Shown: piece after piece, positions 1 to 6,330 of the stretch | How positions within the stretch are numbered: the stretch's first letter is position 1 | Layout of the letters: each line of letters starts with the position of its first letter | Source of the DNA: Coraliomargarita sp. CAG:312 | Lineage (GTDB): Bacteria; Verrucomicrobiota; Verrucomicrobiia; Opitutales; Intestinicryptomonadaceae | Assembly: GCA_000438015.1 (NCBI GenBank) | Contig: FR901637.1 | Location: 4,693 to 11,281, forward strand | Length of the DNA stretch: 6,589 nucleotides | Direction: 5' to 3' | Made by a program: the position numbers and the translations under genes | The notes under the pieces: model-generated | Database searches by the model: none | Seen by the model: the letters and a program-made list of their open reading frames with translations, nothing else | What the model was told of the DNA's origin: nothing

Positions 1-83
1 GGGTTTTTTTTGTCGTTAGGTTTGTAAGCATGCTCCGCGAAAACTGGTGGGTTCTATTGCTGGGCCAAAAGATTTTTTGCGGA

Positions 84-123
84 CATAAAAAAACTTGCAA
101 GAAAGCGCGCAATTTACGATCTT
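84..123 (+). promoter_or_regulatory. Candidate promoter of the chemosensory operon (copy 1 of a 29-nt repeat)
   Basis: An A-tract (seven A) is followed by TTGCAA at 95-100 as a possible -35 box, a GC-rich spacer containing GCGCGCAA, and GATCTT at 118-123 as a possible -10 box 17 nt later; it keeps only A2, T3 and T6 of TATAAT. The segment 84-112 recurs with 27 matches over 30 aligned columns at 5699-5727 upstream of rpsO. Transcription starting about 7 nt after the -10 box would give a leader of roughly 28 nt before the ATG at 158. The boxes are weak, so the call rests mainly on the repeat and its place upstream of two unrelated transcription units. An operator shared by both units is the alternative. 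In the stretch 1-83 I see nothing assignable; the T-run at its start could be the tail of an upstream terminator. Confidence 0.5.
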
Positions 124-157
124 AAAAGCGCAGCATTTAGTTTCGCCTTTTATTATT

Positions 158-2383
158 ATGAGGATAAAGACAAAAATCGCCCTGTTCATAATAGCGCCAA
201 TTTTCATAACAGACTTGGCAGTATCATTTGTGAACGGCATAGGAAATTTCAGGACGCTGAAAAATTTGGCGGAGGAGAAATTTCTATCGCAGACGGAGAA
301 TATTGCCTTAAGGATATCGCGCGAAAATGAAGGCGGCGTGTCGATTTCCCGAACTGCTGCAACCGCCGCAAAAGTCTGGTTTGCCGACCGTTCCAACAGC
401 ACGACATATATAAGGGAGCTGTTGCAGATTTTTCCGTCGTTTGTAGGAGCCAGCATAGGCTACGAGGTTAATGCCGACCTTAACGACTTCCGCTCGGAGC
501 GCGGCATAAAAAATTTGCGCAACGGAAGGGAGGCGACTTTCGACGACGCAGTGGATTCCTACAATTTTAGGGCTAATCCCACTTCTGCAAGCTACGACGA
601 ATGGTTGGCAAAATCCGAGGGCGGGAGATTTGCCGCGTATTGGAATAGAGCCAAGGGGGATTTGGCTTTGGAGCCGCTAGTTGATATGAGTTCGTCGATG
701 TACTCTGCTGGGCTAAAAAAGAAATTGGACTCCGGCAGTTCCGAACAGTTCATCGTGACGGAGCCTTATTTGTACAACAACAAAGTTTTGATGGTTGAGT
801 ATTCTGCGCCGATAATGCAGGACAGCCGTTTTGTCGGGCAGGTTGCTTTCGACAGAGACCTGACTAATTTTTCAAATTTCGTCTCTAATCTCAAGTCCAG
901 CAGCCAGGCTGATATATTTCTTTTAAGCTCTCAGGCAAGGATAATCGCCTGCACAAAAAATCAAAACCTCCGCACTCTCTCAATATACGATCTTTATACC
1001 GACGATAGCGGCGCTTTTGTAATGTCTTTTTTGCGGGACGAAAACGGGAGGCTTGTGAGGGACGATTCCGTCTCCACCGACGTTTCCAAATTTGGCTCGG
1101 CGTATAGGGATATTTTAAGCGCGGCTTTTGAAACTGCCAAAAATTCCGGCACGCTGTCTGAAAACATACGCAAAGTGTCCTATTTTAAAGACCCTAAAAC
1201 CAAGCAGACGTATTGCGTTTCACAGGCGCTGGTTCGCCCAGGCAATTGGGTTGTGGTTCAAATTATGCCTCAATCGGAGGTTTTGGCTCCGGTGTTTGCG
1301 TATATGAAAACCGAGGCGTTGGGCGCAGGCGTATTAATACTGATATTGATAGCTTCTATCGTCTTTGCAAATTCTATCTTGCGGAGGATATCGCGTGCGA
1401 CTTCCGCCGCCGATGAAATAGCGCAAGGCAATTTTGACGTCGAGATAACCTCCGTGAAATCCAATGACGAAACCTCCGGGTTGCTTTCGTCAATTTCAAA
1501 TATGGCGCGGAAGCTTAGAATGGCGGCGCGCCAGATAGAGGACTCCCAAACCCAGCTGGAGTCGGCTTCTTCGGCTATGGAACGCGTTTCGGCAAACTGC
1601 GAGAGCGCAATATCTGATTTCGGCAGTTCCGCCTCCTCAATATCGCATGCAGTCAGAAACATCGGAGACAACGCGGCCGAGCTTTCCAAGAATGCCGACG
1701 CCGTATGCGCCTCCGCCAACGATGCCTCAGACATTGCCGAAAATGGCCGCCGGAATGTTTCCATAATGAACGATATCGTGTCGGGGCTGTCGTCGAATAC
1801 ATCCGCCATAGCCCGAAGATTTTCCATTATAAGCGAACGCGCAAATACCATAAACAGCGTTGTCACAGCCGTATCTAAAGTTGCGGATGAAACTAATTTG
1901 CTTTCCTTAAATGCCTCTATTGAGGCGGAAAAAGCGGGATCTTACGGGGTTGGATTTGCTGTAGTTGCGCGCGAAATAGGCAGGCTTGCGGATCAGACTG
2001 CGGTCGCGACCTCCGATATAGACGCGATTGTAAAGGAGATGAAGTCGGCAGTTGAAGCGGGCGCGATGGAAGTTAGAAACTTTGCGGCGGAAGTTGACGG
2101 GGCTGTCGCCCAAATGGCAGCCGTGTCGTCGGCTATGGATTCTGCCATAACAAAAATCCAGTCTGTCGCGCCTCAAGTAGAGTCTCTTTCCGGAGCCATA
2201 GGCGGGCAGAGGGAATCCGTCGCGGATATAACCGCAAATCTCGCCAATCTCGACGCCGGTCTGGAGCATACGTCCGAGCTAATCCGCCGGGCTGTGGAAA
2301 GCCGCGAACGCTTGAGGGCGGCTGTTGCCAAAATGCGGGACGATATTAAGGATATAAAACCAATTTCATCCGACAACGGATAA
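158..2383 (+). CDS. Methyl-accepting chemotaxis protein, WspA-like signalling domain with a dCACHE-like periplasmic sensor
   Basis: Transmembrane chemoreceptor of 741 aa that would control the CheA kinase encoded two genes downstream. Visible parts: a short basic N-terminus and membrane segment TM1 (about residues 5-25); a periplasmic region of about 355 residues whose size and TEPYLYN…YSAPI…GQVAFDRDL pattern fit a double CACHE sensor; TM2 (388-404, rich in L/I/V); a HAMP domain (about 405-457); and a long helical coiled coil ending near 720. The kinase-contacting hairpin tip lies at about 575-622 (ETNLLSLNASIEAEKAG, GFAVVAREI, LADQTA). The EAEKAG and RLADQTA wording is typical of WspA-type receptors rather than flagellar Tsr/Tar (inference from remembered family sequences). 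The usual GxGFAVVA Arg is Val598. There is no C-terminal NWETF-type CheR tether. I chose ATG158 because it puts TM1 directly at the N-terminus and lies after the candidate promoter; no clear Shine–Dalgarno precedes it. The stop codon shares one base with the next start (TAATG). The ligand is unknown. Confidence 0.93.
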   Translation: MRIKTKIALFIIAPIFITDLAVSFVNGIGNFRTLKNLAEEKFLSQTENIALRISRENEGGVSISRTAATAAKVWFADRSNSTTYIRELLQIFPSFVGASIGYEVNADLNDFRSERGIKNLRNGREATFDDAVDSYNFRANPTSASYDEWLAKSEGGRFAAYWNRAKGDLALEPLVDMSSSMYSAGLKKKLDSGSSEQFIVTEPYLYNNKVLMVEYSAPIMQDSRFVGQVAFDRDLTNFSNFVSNLKSSSQADIFLLSSQARIIACTKNQNLRTLSIYDLYTDDSGAFVMSFLRDENGRLVRDDSVSTDVSKFGSAYRDILSAAFETAKNSGTLSENIRKVSYFKDPKTKQTYCVSQALVRPGNWVVVQIMPQSEVLAPVFAYMKTEALGAGVLILILIASIVFANSILRRISRATSAADEIAQGNFDVEITSVKSNDETSGLLSSISNMARKLRMAARQIEDSQTQLESASSAMERVSANCESAISDFGSSASSISHAVRNIGDNAAELSKNADAVCASANDASDIAENGRRNVSIMNDIVSGLSSNTSAIARRFSIISERANTINSVVTAVSKVADETNLLSLNASIEAEKAGSYGVGFAVVAREIGRLADQTAVATSDIDAIVKEMKSAVEAGAMEVRNFAAEVDGAVAQMAAVSSAMDSAITKIQSVAPQVESLSGAIGGQRESVADITANLANLDAGLEHTSELIRRAVESRERLRAAVAKMRDDIKDIKPISSDNG

Positions 2384-3048
2384 TGGATATCGAAAAGAAA
2401 ATCTCCGCCCGCTGCTGGGCTGCCGACGGAATCTGGGGCAACGCCGATTGCCCGGAGCTTTCGCGCGTCGGCCACTGCCATAATTGCGAAGTTTACGTCC
2501 GCGCCGGAAGGGATTTTCTAGACCGCGCTAGGCGCGACAAAGAGGGCGGGGTTCTCGCTTCCGATGCAGGCGCGCCGGAGGCTTCTTTCATTCCGTCCGC
2601 GGATGCGGTGGTCGAGAAAGAATCTTCTTTCCTCCTTTTCAAGTGTTCGGGATTTAATTTTGCGCTTCCGATGGAAGTCGTGAGGGAAATTGCTAATTCC
2701 CGCTCCATCCACCGCATTCCACATCGTTCTGACGGAGTATTGGCAGGGCTGTCAAATATAAACGGAGAGCTAGTAATAGTTGTGGATATCCTTAAGCTAA
2801 TGGATTTGGGAGAGTCCAAAAAAGAAGATTGCAAGATGGTCGTCTGCTATTACGGCGACAATGAGTTCGCATTTAACGCGGACTTTGTGTGGGGAGTAGC
2901 CCGTGTGGGGGAAAGCAAAATATCGCCTTTTGAAGCTGAGAAGCCGTATGCGGTATTTATCTCGGGAGAGTTCTCGCACGGCGGGCAAAAATATCTCTTA
3001 ATAGATTGCGAACTGTTTTTTCACGCCCTTACTAGGAAATACTTATGA
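2383..3048 (+). CDS. CheW-type adaptor with an N-terminal four-cysteine motif (WspD-like)
   Basis: Adaptor of 221 aa expected to couple the receptor to the CheA kinase in a membrane-associated array. It has two parts. Residues 10-48 hold a Cys/His cluster, C11-x11-C23-x8-C32-x2-C35 with His31 and His33 beside Cys32, ending in an FLDR motif. From memory the same spacing and wording (CW…G…CPEL…HC.NC) occurs in WspD and related CheW proteins of alternative chemosensory systems. After a variable linker (49-78), residues about 80-221 form the CheW SH3-like domain, with a core RIPHR…VLAGLSNINGELVIVVDIL pattern at 111-137. At the NxRG position, where many CheW proteins carry a functionally important Arg, this protein has Asn127. 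The gene starts on the last base of the receptor stop codon and has only a weak Shine–Dalgarno, so translation is probably coupled. Its end overlaps the kinase start by 4 nt. The CheW assignment is firm; the WspD relation is likely. Confidence 0.93.
   Translation: MDIEKKISARCWAADGIWGNADCPELSRVGHCHNCEVYVRAGRDFLDRARRDKEGGVLASDAGAPEASFIPSADAVVEKESSFLLFKCSGFNFALPMEVVREIANSRSIHRIPHRSDGVLAGLSNINGELVIVVDILKLMDLGESKKEDCKMVVCYYGDNEFAFNADFVWGVARVGESKISPFEAEKPYAVFISGEFSHGGQKYLLIDCELFFHALTRKYL
3034..3037 (+). promoter_or_regulatory. Ribosome binding site of the hybrid CheA gene
   Basis: AGGA lies 7 nt before ATG3045 inside the end of the CheW gene. It supports this start, in the ATGA overlap, over the in-frame ATG codons at residues 5 and 7. 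Confidence 0.7.
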
Positions 3049-5690
3049 GTGCGGATATGTTCATGTTGGAACTTTTTATAAAAGATGCGCGCGCGCAATG
3101 CGCGGTGCTTTCGTCCAACATATTTTCCGGTAGCTCTTTTTCTGCCGATGCCTGTAAAAATGCGGCGGCGTCGCTAAAATCTTCGGCTAAAATGCTTGGA
3201 TTCGACGTCTTTTCCTCGGCTTGCGCCGCTCTGGAAAGCGTTTTTGCAAAAGGCGGAGGAAAACCGTCGGCTGATTCCCCAATAGGAAAGCTGGTTAAAA
3301 TTCTTTCAGAATGCGCGGAATCATCCCCGTCTGAAGTCGAGTCTAAAGTATCGGGGGCCTCGGTGGAAATTTCAGAATTGCTGCGCGAAAGGCTAGTTCT
3401 GCCCGATTCCGGACTGAATGGGAGTCCCCAGAATGCGGAAAGGCCGGAATCATCATTGGCTGTTGACGAATCAATGGCGTCGATGTTTCTTGATGAAACC
3501 CGCGCACAGCTTGCTTCAATTGGGCAGCTTTTAATAGAAATTGAAGACGACTTTAAAAATCCGCAAAAGCTGGAACGCCTCATGCGCGCTTGCCATAGCA
3601 TCAAGGGCGCCGCGCGGGTGGTTGGCTTGTCCGATATAGTGGACTTGACCCACAAAATGGAGGATTGCTTTGTGGCTGCCCAGAATTCCAAAATCGAACT
3701 GGACAGCGATTCTCTTGACGCCGTATTGGATTGCGTTGACTTCATTTATTCTCTAGCCGAGATAAGATTCTCGAAAATAGACAAATTAAAGCTTGGAGAG
3801 TGCATGGCCGCGCTGGACGCAATCGGCAAAGGAGCCGCGATTCCGGAAAAAACATCTCCCGAGGCCGCGCCAGGGCTTTTGGTGCAGCCTTTGCAGCCTG
3901 TGTTGGAGCAGATGTCGTCTCCATCTGCGCCCGGAAAGAAAAACGCTGCGGCAAAAGACCTTGCTGTTAAAGTGTCTGCAAAAAATCTTCGCGCTTTGAT
4001 GGAACTTGCGGCGGAATCTCTAGTGGAAAACAGGAAAATAGAAAATTTCCGCGACAATCTTGCCGACTTGAAAACTTCGCAGCAAAAAACCGCAAGCATT
4101 TTGGAACAGGTTTTGTGTTCGCTCGAAGGAGTAAAAGGCGCCGAGTCTTCCGTCGAAAGAATAGAGTCCGTGAGGAGGGGCATCGAGTCGAACCTTGCGG
4201 ATTTGCGCCTTCAGATATCTGAGATAGGAGAATATTCACGCCGCAGCGCCCAGCTTTCTTCGCGCCTTTACTCCGAGGTTCTTGCCAGCAAAATGCGCCC
4301 ATTGGCCGAAGGTGTTCAAATGTTTCCAAGGATGGTTCGGGATTTGGCAAAATCCGCCGGGAAAAAGGTTATTTTGGAAATAGACGGAAGCGATGTTCCG
4401 GTTGACAGGGACGTTCTCGACAAGCTTGAGTCGCCTCTCACGCAAATACTGCGCAACGCATGCGACCATGGAATAGAGCTTCCGTCGGAAAGAGCCGCCC
4501 TTGGAAAATATCCAACAGGCAGGATATCCATAAAAGCCTGGCATGCTGCCGGCTTTTTAATGCTGAAAGTTTCCGACGACGGCGCGGGTATGGATATAGA
4601 AAAAATCCGCGAGAAAATTCTGCAGAAAAATCTGGCGACTCCAACAATGCTTGCGGATATGAGCGAACAGGAAATAATGGCCTTCCTTTTCCTGCCGGGT
4701 TTTACCACTAAGGAAAATGTTAGCAAATTGAGCGGCAGGGGCGTGGGGCTGGACATAGTGCACTCGATGCTTCAAGAGGTAGGCGGTACGATAGAAGTGG
4801 AATCTAAAGCGGGGAAAGGCGCGTCGTTTACTCTAAGGCTTCCCATAACAAGGTCGGTGATGAAATCTCTTGGAGCGTCTATAGACGGTCAGCTTTACGC
4901 GTTTTTGCTGAGCAAAGTTTCGGGAACGGCTCTTGTGCGCCGCGAGGAAATATTGCGGGACGACGGCGGGAGGTTCTTTATGTATTCAAACAGGCGGGTC
5001 GCCCTTGTCGACGCCGCCAGAGCCCTGGGATTCCAAGATTCCCGGAGCGAGCCTGATTTCTCGTACGTGGTTATAGTATGCCAAGCGCAGGAGTATTTCG
5101 GATTTAAAGTCGACAATATGCCGTTTGAAGTGGATTTGGTTGTCCGTCCGCTTCATCCGTTGCTCGGGCGTGTACAATGCGTTTCTTCTACTTCAATTGC
5201 AGACGACGGAACGCCTATACTGATTCTGGATATTGACGATTTGATACTGTCTGCAAAAAAAGTCTTAAAATCTTCCGGCGATATTGAAGCCGCCGATGCA
5301 ACTGCTGGCAAATCTGCCTCAAAAAGAATCTTGGTTGTGGACGATTCTGCAACTGTGCGCGAAACGCAGCGAAAAATCCTCCGGCAGGCGGGTTTTGCGG
5401 TTGAATTGGCCTCAGACGGAGTCGAGGGATGGAATTGCGTGCGCCTGAACAAGTACGATCTAATCGTAAGCGATATAGATATGCCGCGCATGAATGGTTT
5501 TGAGTTGGTAAAAAAAGTCCGCTCCCGGGACAAGCTGGTCCCTATAATAATGGTGTCGTACAAAGACAGGCGCGAAGACAGCCAGCGCAGCATGGAAGTT
5601 GGCGCCAATGCGCACTTGACAAAAAACAGTTTTAGCGACAACACTTTTATTGATTGCGTAAAAAAATTCTTGGAAGATTCTAAAAATTAG
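3045..5690 (+). CDS. Hybrid chemotaxis histidine kinase CheA–REC (WspE-like) with tandem HPt domains
   Basis: Cytoplasmic kinase of 881 aa that autophosphorylates on a histidine under receptor/CheW control and passes phosphate to aspartate. Domains in order: a degenerate HPt-like domain (about 5-100) with Ala42 where the phospho-His should be; a canonical HPt (about 140-245) with His184 in HSIKGAARVVGL; a Pro/Ala linker without a recognisable P2 domain; a dimerisation region (about 315-440, ending LASKMRP); and the HATPase domain. In the HATPase the N box is N471-ACDHGIE, the G1 box D511-DGAGMD and the G2 box GRGVGLD (564-570), so ATP binding looks intact. A CheW-like P5 domain follows (about 600-745). 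A receiver domain closes the protein (about 762-878), with acidic pair D766/D767, phospho-acceptor D810 in SDIDMP, Ser838 and Lys860. The HPt wording (MEDCFVAAQ), the YSEVLASKMRP stretch and the REC fusion match WspE. Pseudomonas WspE has, as I recall, one HPt, so the first domain is extra. The phosphate target beyond D810 is not visible here. Confidence 0.95.
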   Translation: MSADMFMLELFIKDARAQCAVLSSNIFSGSSFSADACKNAAASLKSSAKMLGFDVFSSACAALESVFAKGGGKPSADSPIGKLVKILSECAESSPSEVESKVSGASVEISELLRERLVLPDSGLNGSPQNAERPESSLAVDESMASMFLDETRAQLASIGQLLIEIEDDFKNPQKLERLMRACHSIKGAARVVGLSDIVDLTHKMEDCFVAAQNSKIELDSDSLDAVLDCVDFIYSLAEIRFSKIDKLKLGECMAALDAIGKGAAIPEKTSPEAAPGLLVQPLQPVLEQMSSPSAPGKKNAAAKDLAVKVSAKNLRALMELAAESLVENRKIENFRDNLADLKTSQQKTASILEQVLCSLEGVKGAESSVERIESVRRGIESNLADLRLQISEIGEYSRRSAQLSSRLYSEVLASKMRPLAEGVQMFPRMVRDLAKSAGKKVILEIDGSDVPVDRDVLDKLESPLTQILRNACDHGIELPSERAALGKYPTGRISIKAWHAAGFLMLKVSDDGAGMDIEKIREKILQKNLATPTMLADMSEQEIMAFLFLPGFTTKENVSKLSGRGVGLDIVHSMLQEVGGTIEVESKAGKGASFTLRLPITRSVMKSLGASIDGQLYAFLLSKVSGTALVRREEILRDDGGRFFMYSNRRVALVDAARALGFQDSRSEPDFSYVVIVCQAQEYFGFKVDNMPFEVDLVVRPLHPLLGRVQCVSSTSIADDGTPILILDIDDLILSAKKVLKSSGDIEAADATAGKSASKRILVVDDSATVRETQRKILRQAGFAVELASDGVEGWNCVRLNKYDLIVSDIDMPRMNGFELVKKVRSRDKLVPIIMVSYKDRREDSQRSMEVGANAHLTKNSFSDNTFIDCVKKFLEDSKN

Positions 5691-5698
5691 GCGTCGCG

Positions 5699-5738
5699 CA
5701 TAAAAAAAGCTTGCAAGAGGCGCGCAAAAAGGCATCCT
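5699..5738 (+). promoter_or_regulatory. Candidate rpsO promoter (copy 2 of the 29-nt repeat)
   Basis: CATAAAAAAAG, then CTTGCAAGAG and GCGCGCAA, repeats 84-112 with one substitution and two single-base indels. TTGCAA at 5711-5716 is the possible -35 box and CATCCT at 5733-5738, 16 nt later, the possible -10 box. It lies 9 nt after the kinase stop codon, so rpsO would have its own transcript with a leader of about 188 nt. No good terminator separates the kinase gene from this site; read-through into rpsO is possible. Confidence 0.5.
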
Positions 5739-5756
5739 GCCCAAAATATTGCGTTA

Positions 5757-5819
5757 GAAATAACCGCGTTGCTTTGGTTCGGAACAAAGTTTCTCTGCTG
5801 GGGCAATCGCTTTTATTTC
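5757..5819 (+). other. Long-range stem-loop in the rpsO leader
   Basis: GAAATAA (5757-5763) can pair with TTATTTC (5813-5819). After a two-by-two internal loop, GCGTTGC (5766-5772) pairs with GCAA-t-CGC (5803/5804-5810, one bulged T). The enclosed segment holds a small TTTG/CAAA hairpin around 5773-5788. About 14 bp in total support an RNA element in the upstream half of the leader. Structure was found by eye; no energy was computed. Confidence 0.35.
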
Positions 5820-5826
5820 CGCGAAA

Positions 5827-5853
5827 CTTAACCTTTTACAAGGGTAAGTTAAG
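5827..5853 (+). other. CTTAAC/GTTAAG hairpin in the rpsO leader
   Basis: CTTAAC at 5827-5832 is the reverse complement of GTTAAG at 5848-5853, and CCTT/AAGG inside can pair as an alternative register. It is not followed by a T-run, so it is not an intrinsic terminator; it more likely separates the two folded halves of the leader. Confidence 0.35.
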
Positions 5854-5856
5854 ACG

Positions 5857-5914
5857 GCGAATCCGGCGACGCGCTGGGCTCGCGGGCCTTGGGTTTAAGG
5901 CTCCAAAAATTCGC
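5857..5914 (+). promoter_or_regulatory. Candidate S15-binding three-way junction in the rpsO leader
   Basis: Three helices can form. The closing stem is GCGAAT (5857-5862) with ATTCGC (5909-5914). Helix two is GCGA (5866-5869) with TCGC (5880-5883), plus two inner G–C pairs. Helix three is GGGCCTT (5884-5890) with AAGGCTC (5897-5903). In helix three a G·U pair (5885·5902) sits beside a G–C pair (5886–5901). This is the same step, in the same strand orientation, that S15 reads in helix 22 of 16S rRNA next to a three-way junction (established knowledge). The fold ends 3 nt before the A-rich Shine–Dalgarno, so bound S15 could block ribosome access. S15 represses its own mRNA through unrelated leader structures in several bacterial groups. 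Assignment to this leader is inference from hand pairing. Confidence 0.45.
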
Positions 5915-5920
5915 GTAAAA

Positions 5921-5924
5921 AGGA
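5921..5924 (+). promoter_or_regulatory. Ribosome binding site of rpsO
   Basis: AGGA within an A-rich stretch lies 8 nt before ATG5933. It selects this ATG over upstream in-frame codons that would give an S15 much longer than the family norm. Confidence 0.85.
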
Positions 5925-5932
5925 ATAAAAAA

Positions 5933-6205
5933 ATGTCGGAACATAAATCAATAGACAAACAAGCAATAATCAACGAATACCGCTTGGACGACAAGGACAC
6001 CGGTTCTTGCGAAGTCCAAATTGCAATATTGAGCGCGCGCATAGCCCACTTGACCGCGCACTTGGCGTCCAATAAGAAGGACTTCCATTCCCGCCGCGGG
6101 CTGATCGCCATGACAAGCCGCCGCAGAAAGTTGTTGGACTACCTCAAGAAAAATTCTCTTGAAAGGTACAATTCAATAATTTCTCGTTTGAAGCTCCGCA
6201 AATAA
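5933..6205 (+). CDS. rpsO: 30S ribosomal protein S15
   Basis: Primary 16S rRNA-binding protein of the small-subunit platform; it binds the central-domain three-way junction early in assembly. The 90-aa product has the family's usual length (about 88-90). Recognisable stretches are the N-terminal helix with DTGSCEVQIA (where DTGS.EVQ is the signature), ARIAHLTAHLASNKKDFHSRRGL with the rRNA-contacting His/Asp/Ser–Arg-Arg loop, and RRRKLLDYLKK followed by a basic C-terminus. A good Shine–Dalgarno sets the start. The gene stands alone between a promoter-like repeat with a long structured leader and a strong terminator, and is followed by pnp, a very common bacterial order. Autoregulation through the leader is likely by analogy and has some structural support here. 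Confidence 0.98.
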   Translation: MSEHKSIDKQAIINEYRLDDKDTGSCEVQIAILSARIAHLTAHLASNKKDFHSRRGLIAMTSRRRKLLDYLKKNSLERYNSIISRLKLRK

Positions 6206-6233
6206 CGGAAATAATTTTTTTGGAAAATTTTAT

Positions 6234-6280
6234 AAAAGGGACGATAAGATGCTCGACATCTATTGTCCCTTTTGTTTTTA
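6234..6280 (+). terminator. Intrinsic terminator after rpsO
   Basis: AAAAGGGACGAT (6234-6245) pairs with ATTGTCCCTTTT (6262-6273), including one G·U pair. After a single bulged A, AGATG (6247-6251) pairs with CATCT (6257-6261) around a CTCGA loop. The 17-bp stem is followed by GTTTTTA. The arms are A- and T-rich at the base, so it could work partly in both directions. It should strongly limit read-through from rpsO into pnp. Confidence 0.88.
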
Positions 6281-6303
6281 TATAAATATTGTTAGTAAAA
6301 ATT

Positions 6304-6319
6304 TCGGGAAAAATCCCGA
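6304..6319 (+). other. Hairpin 1 in the pnp leader
   Basis: TCGGGA and TCCCGA form a perfect 6-bp stem with an AAAA loop. There is no T-run after it, so it is not a standard terminator. With the hairpin at 6331-6359 it may be part of a regulated pnp leader. Confidence 0.4.
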
Positions 6320-6330
6320 TTTGCAATAAA

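Noticed and set aside
20..66. tRNA-like 3' end (GGGTTCTATTGC…GGGCCA)
   Set aside because: The T-stem strands do not pair, and no acceptor or anticodon arm can be built.
3..125. Stretch open in frame 3 from the window edge, possibly the end of an upstream gene
   Set aside because: About 40 codons without a recognisable family, ending inside the promoter-like repeat region; open by chance is as likely.
95..157. N-terminal extension of the receptor from TTG95
   Set aside because: It would add 21 residues before TM1, overlap the promoter-like -35 box and lacks a Shine–Dalgarno. ATG158 gives the normal receptor N-terminus.
3032..3745. Long minus-strand open frame (237 aa), and similar ones at 1270-1866 and 5153-5644
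   Set aside because: Antisense to well-recognised genes, low-complexity Ser/Ala-rich translations with no family features; shadows of codon bias.
311..4220. Seven GATATC sites in coding DNA
   Set aside because: Somewhat more than expected by chance but scattered and in different frames; explained by frequent ATA, GAT and ATC codons.
5680..5690. CTAAAAATTAG as a terminator of the kinase gene
   Set aside because: Four base pairs, all but one A–T, and no T-run behind; too weak.
5711..5932. N-terminal extension of S15 from an upstream TTG
   Set aside because: S15 is about 90 aa. ATG5933 has a good Shine–Dalgarno, and the extra 74 residues are structured leader.
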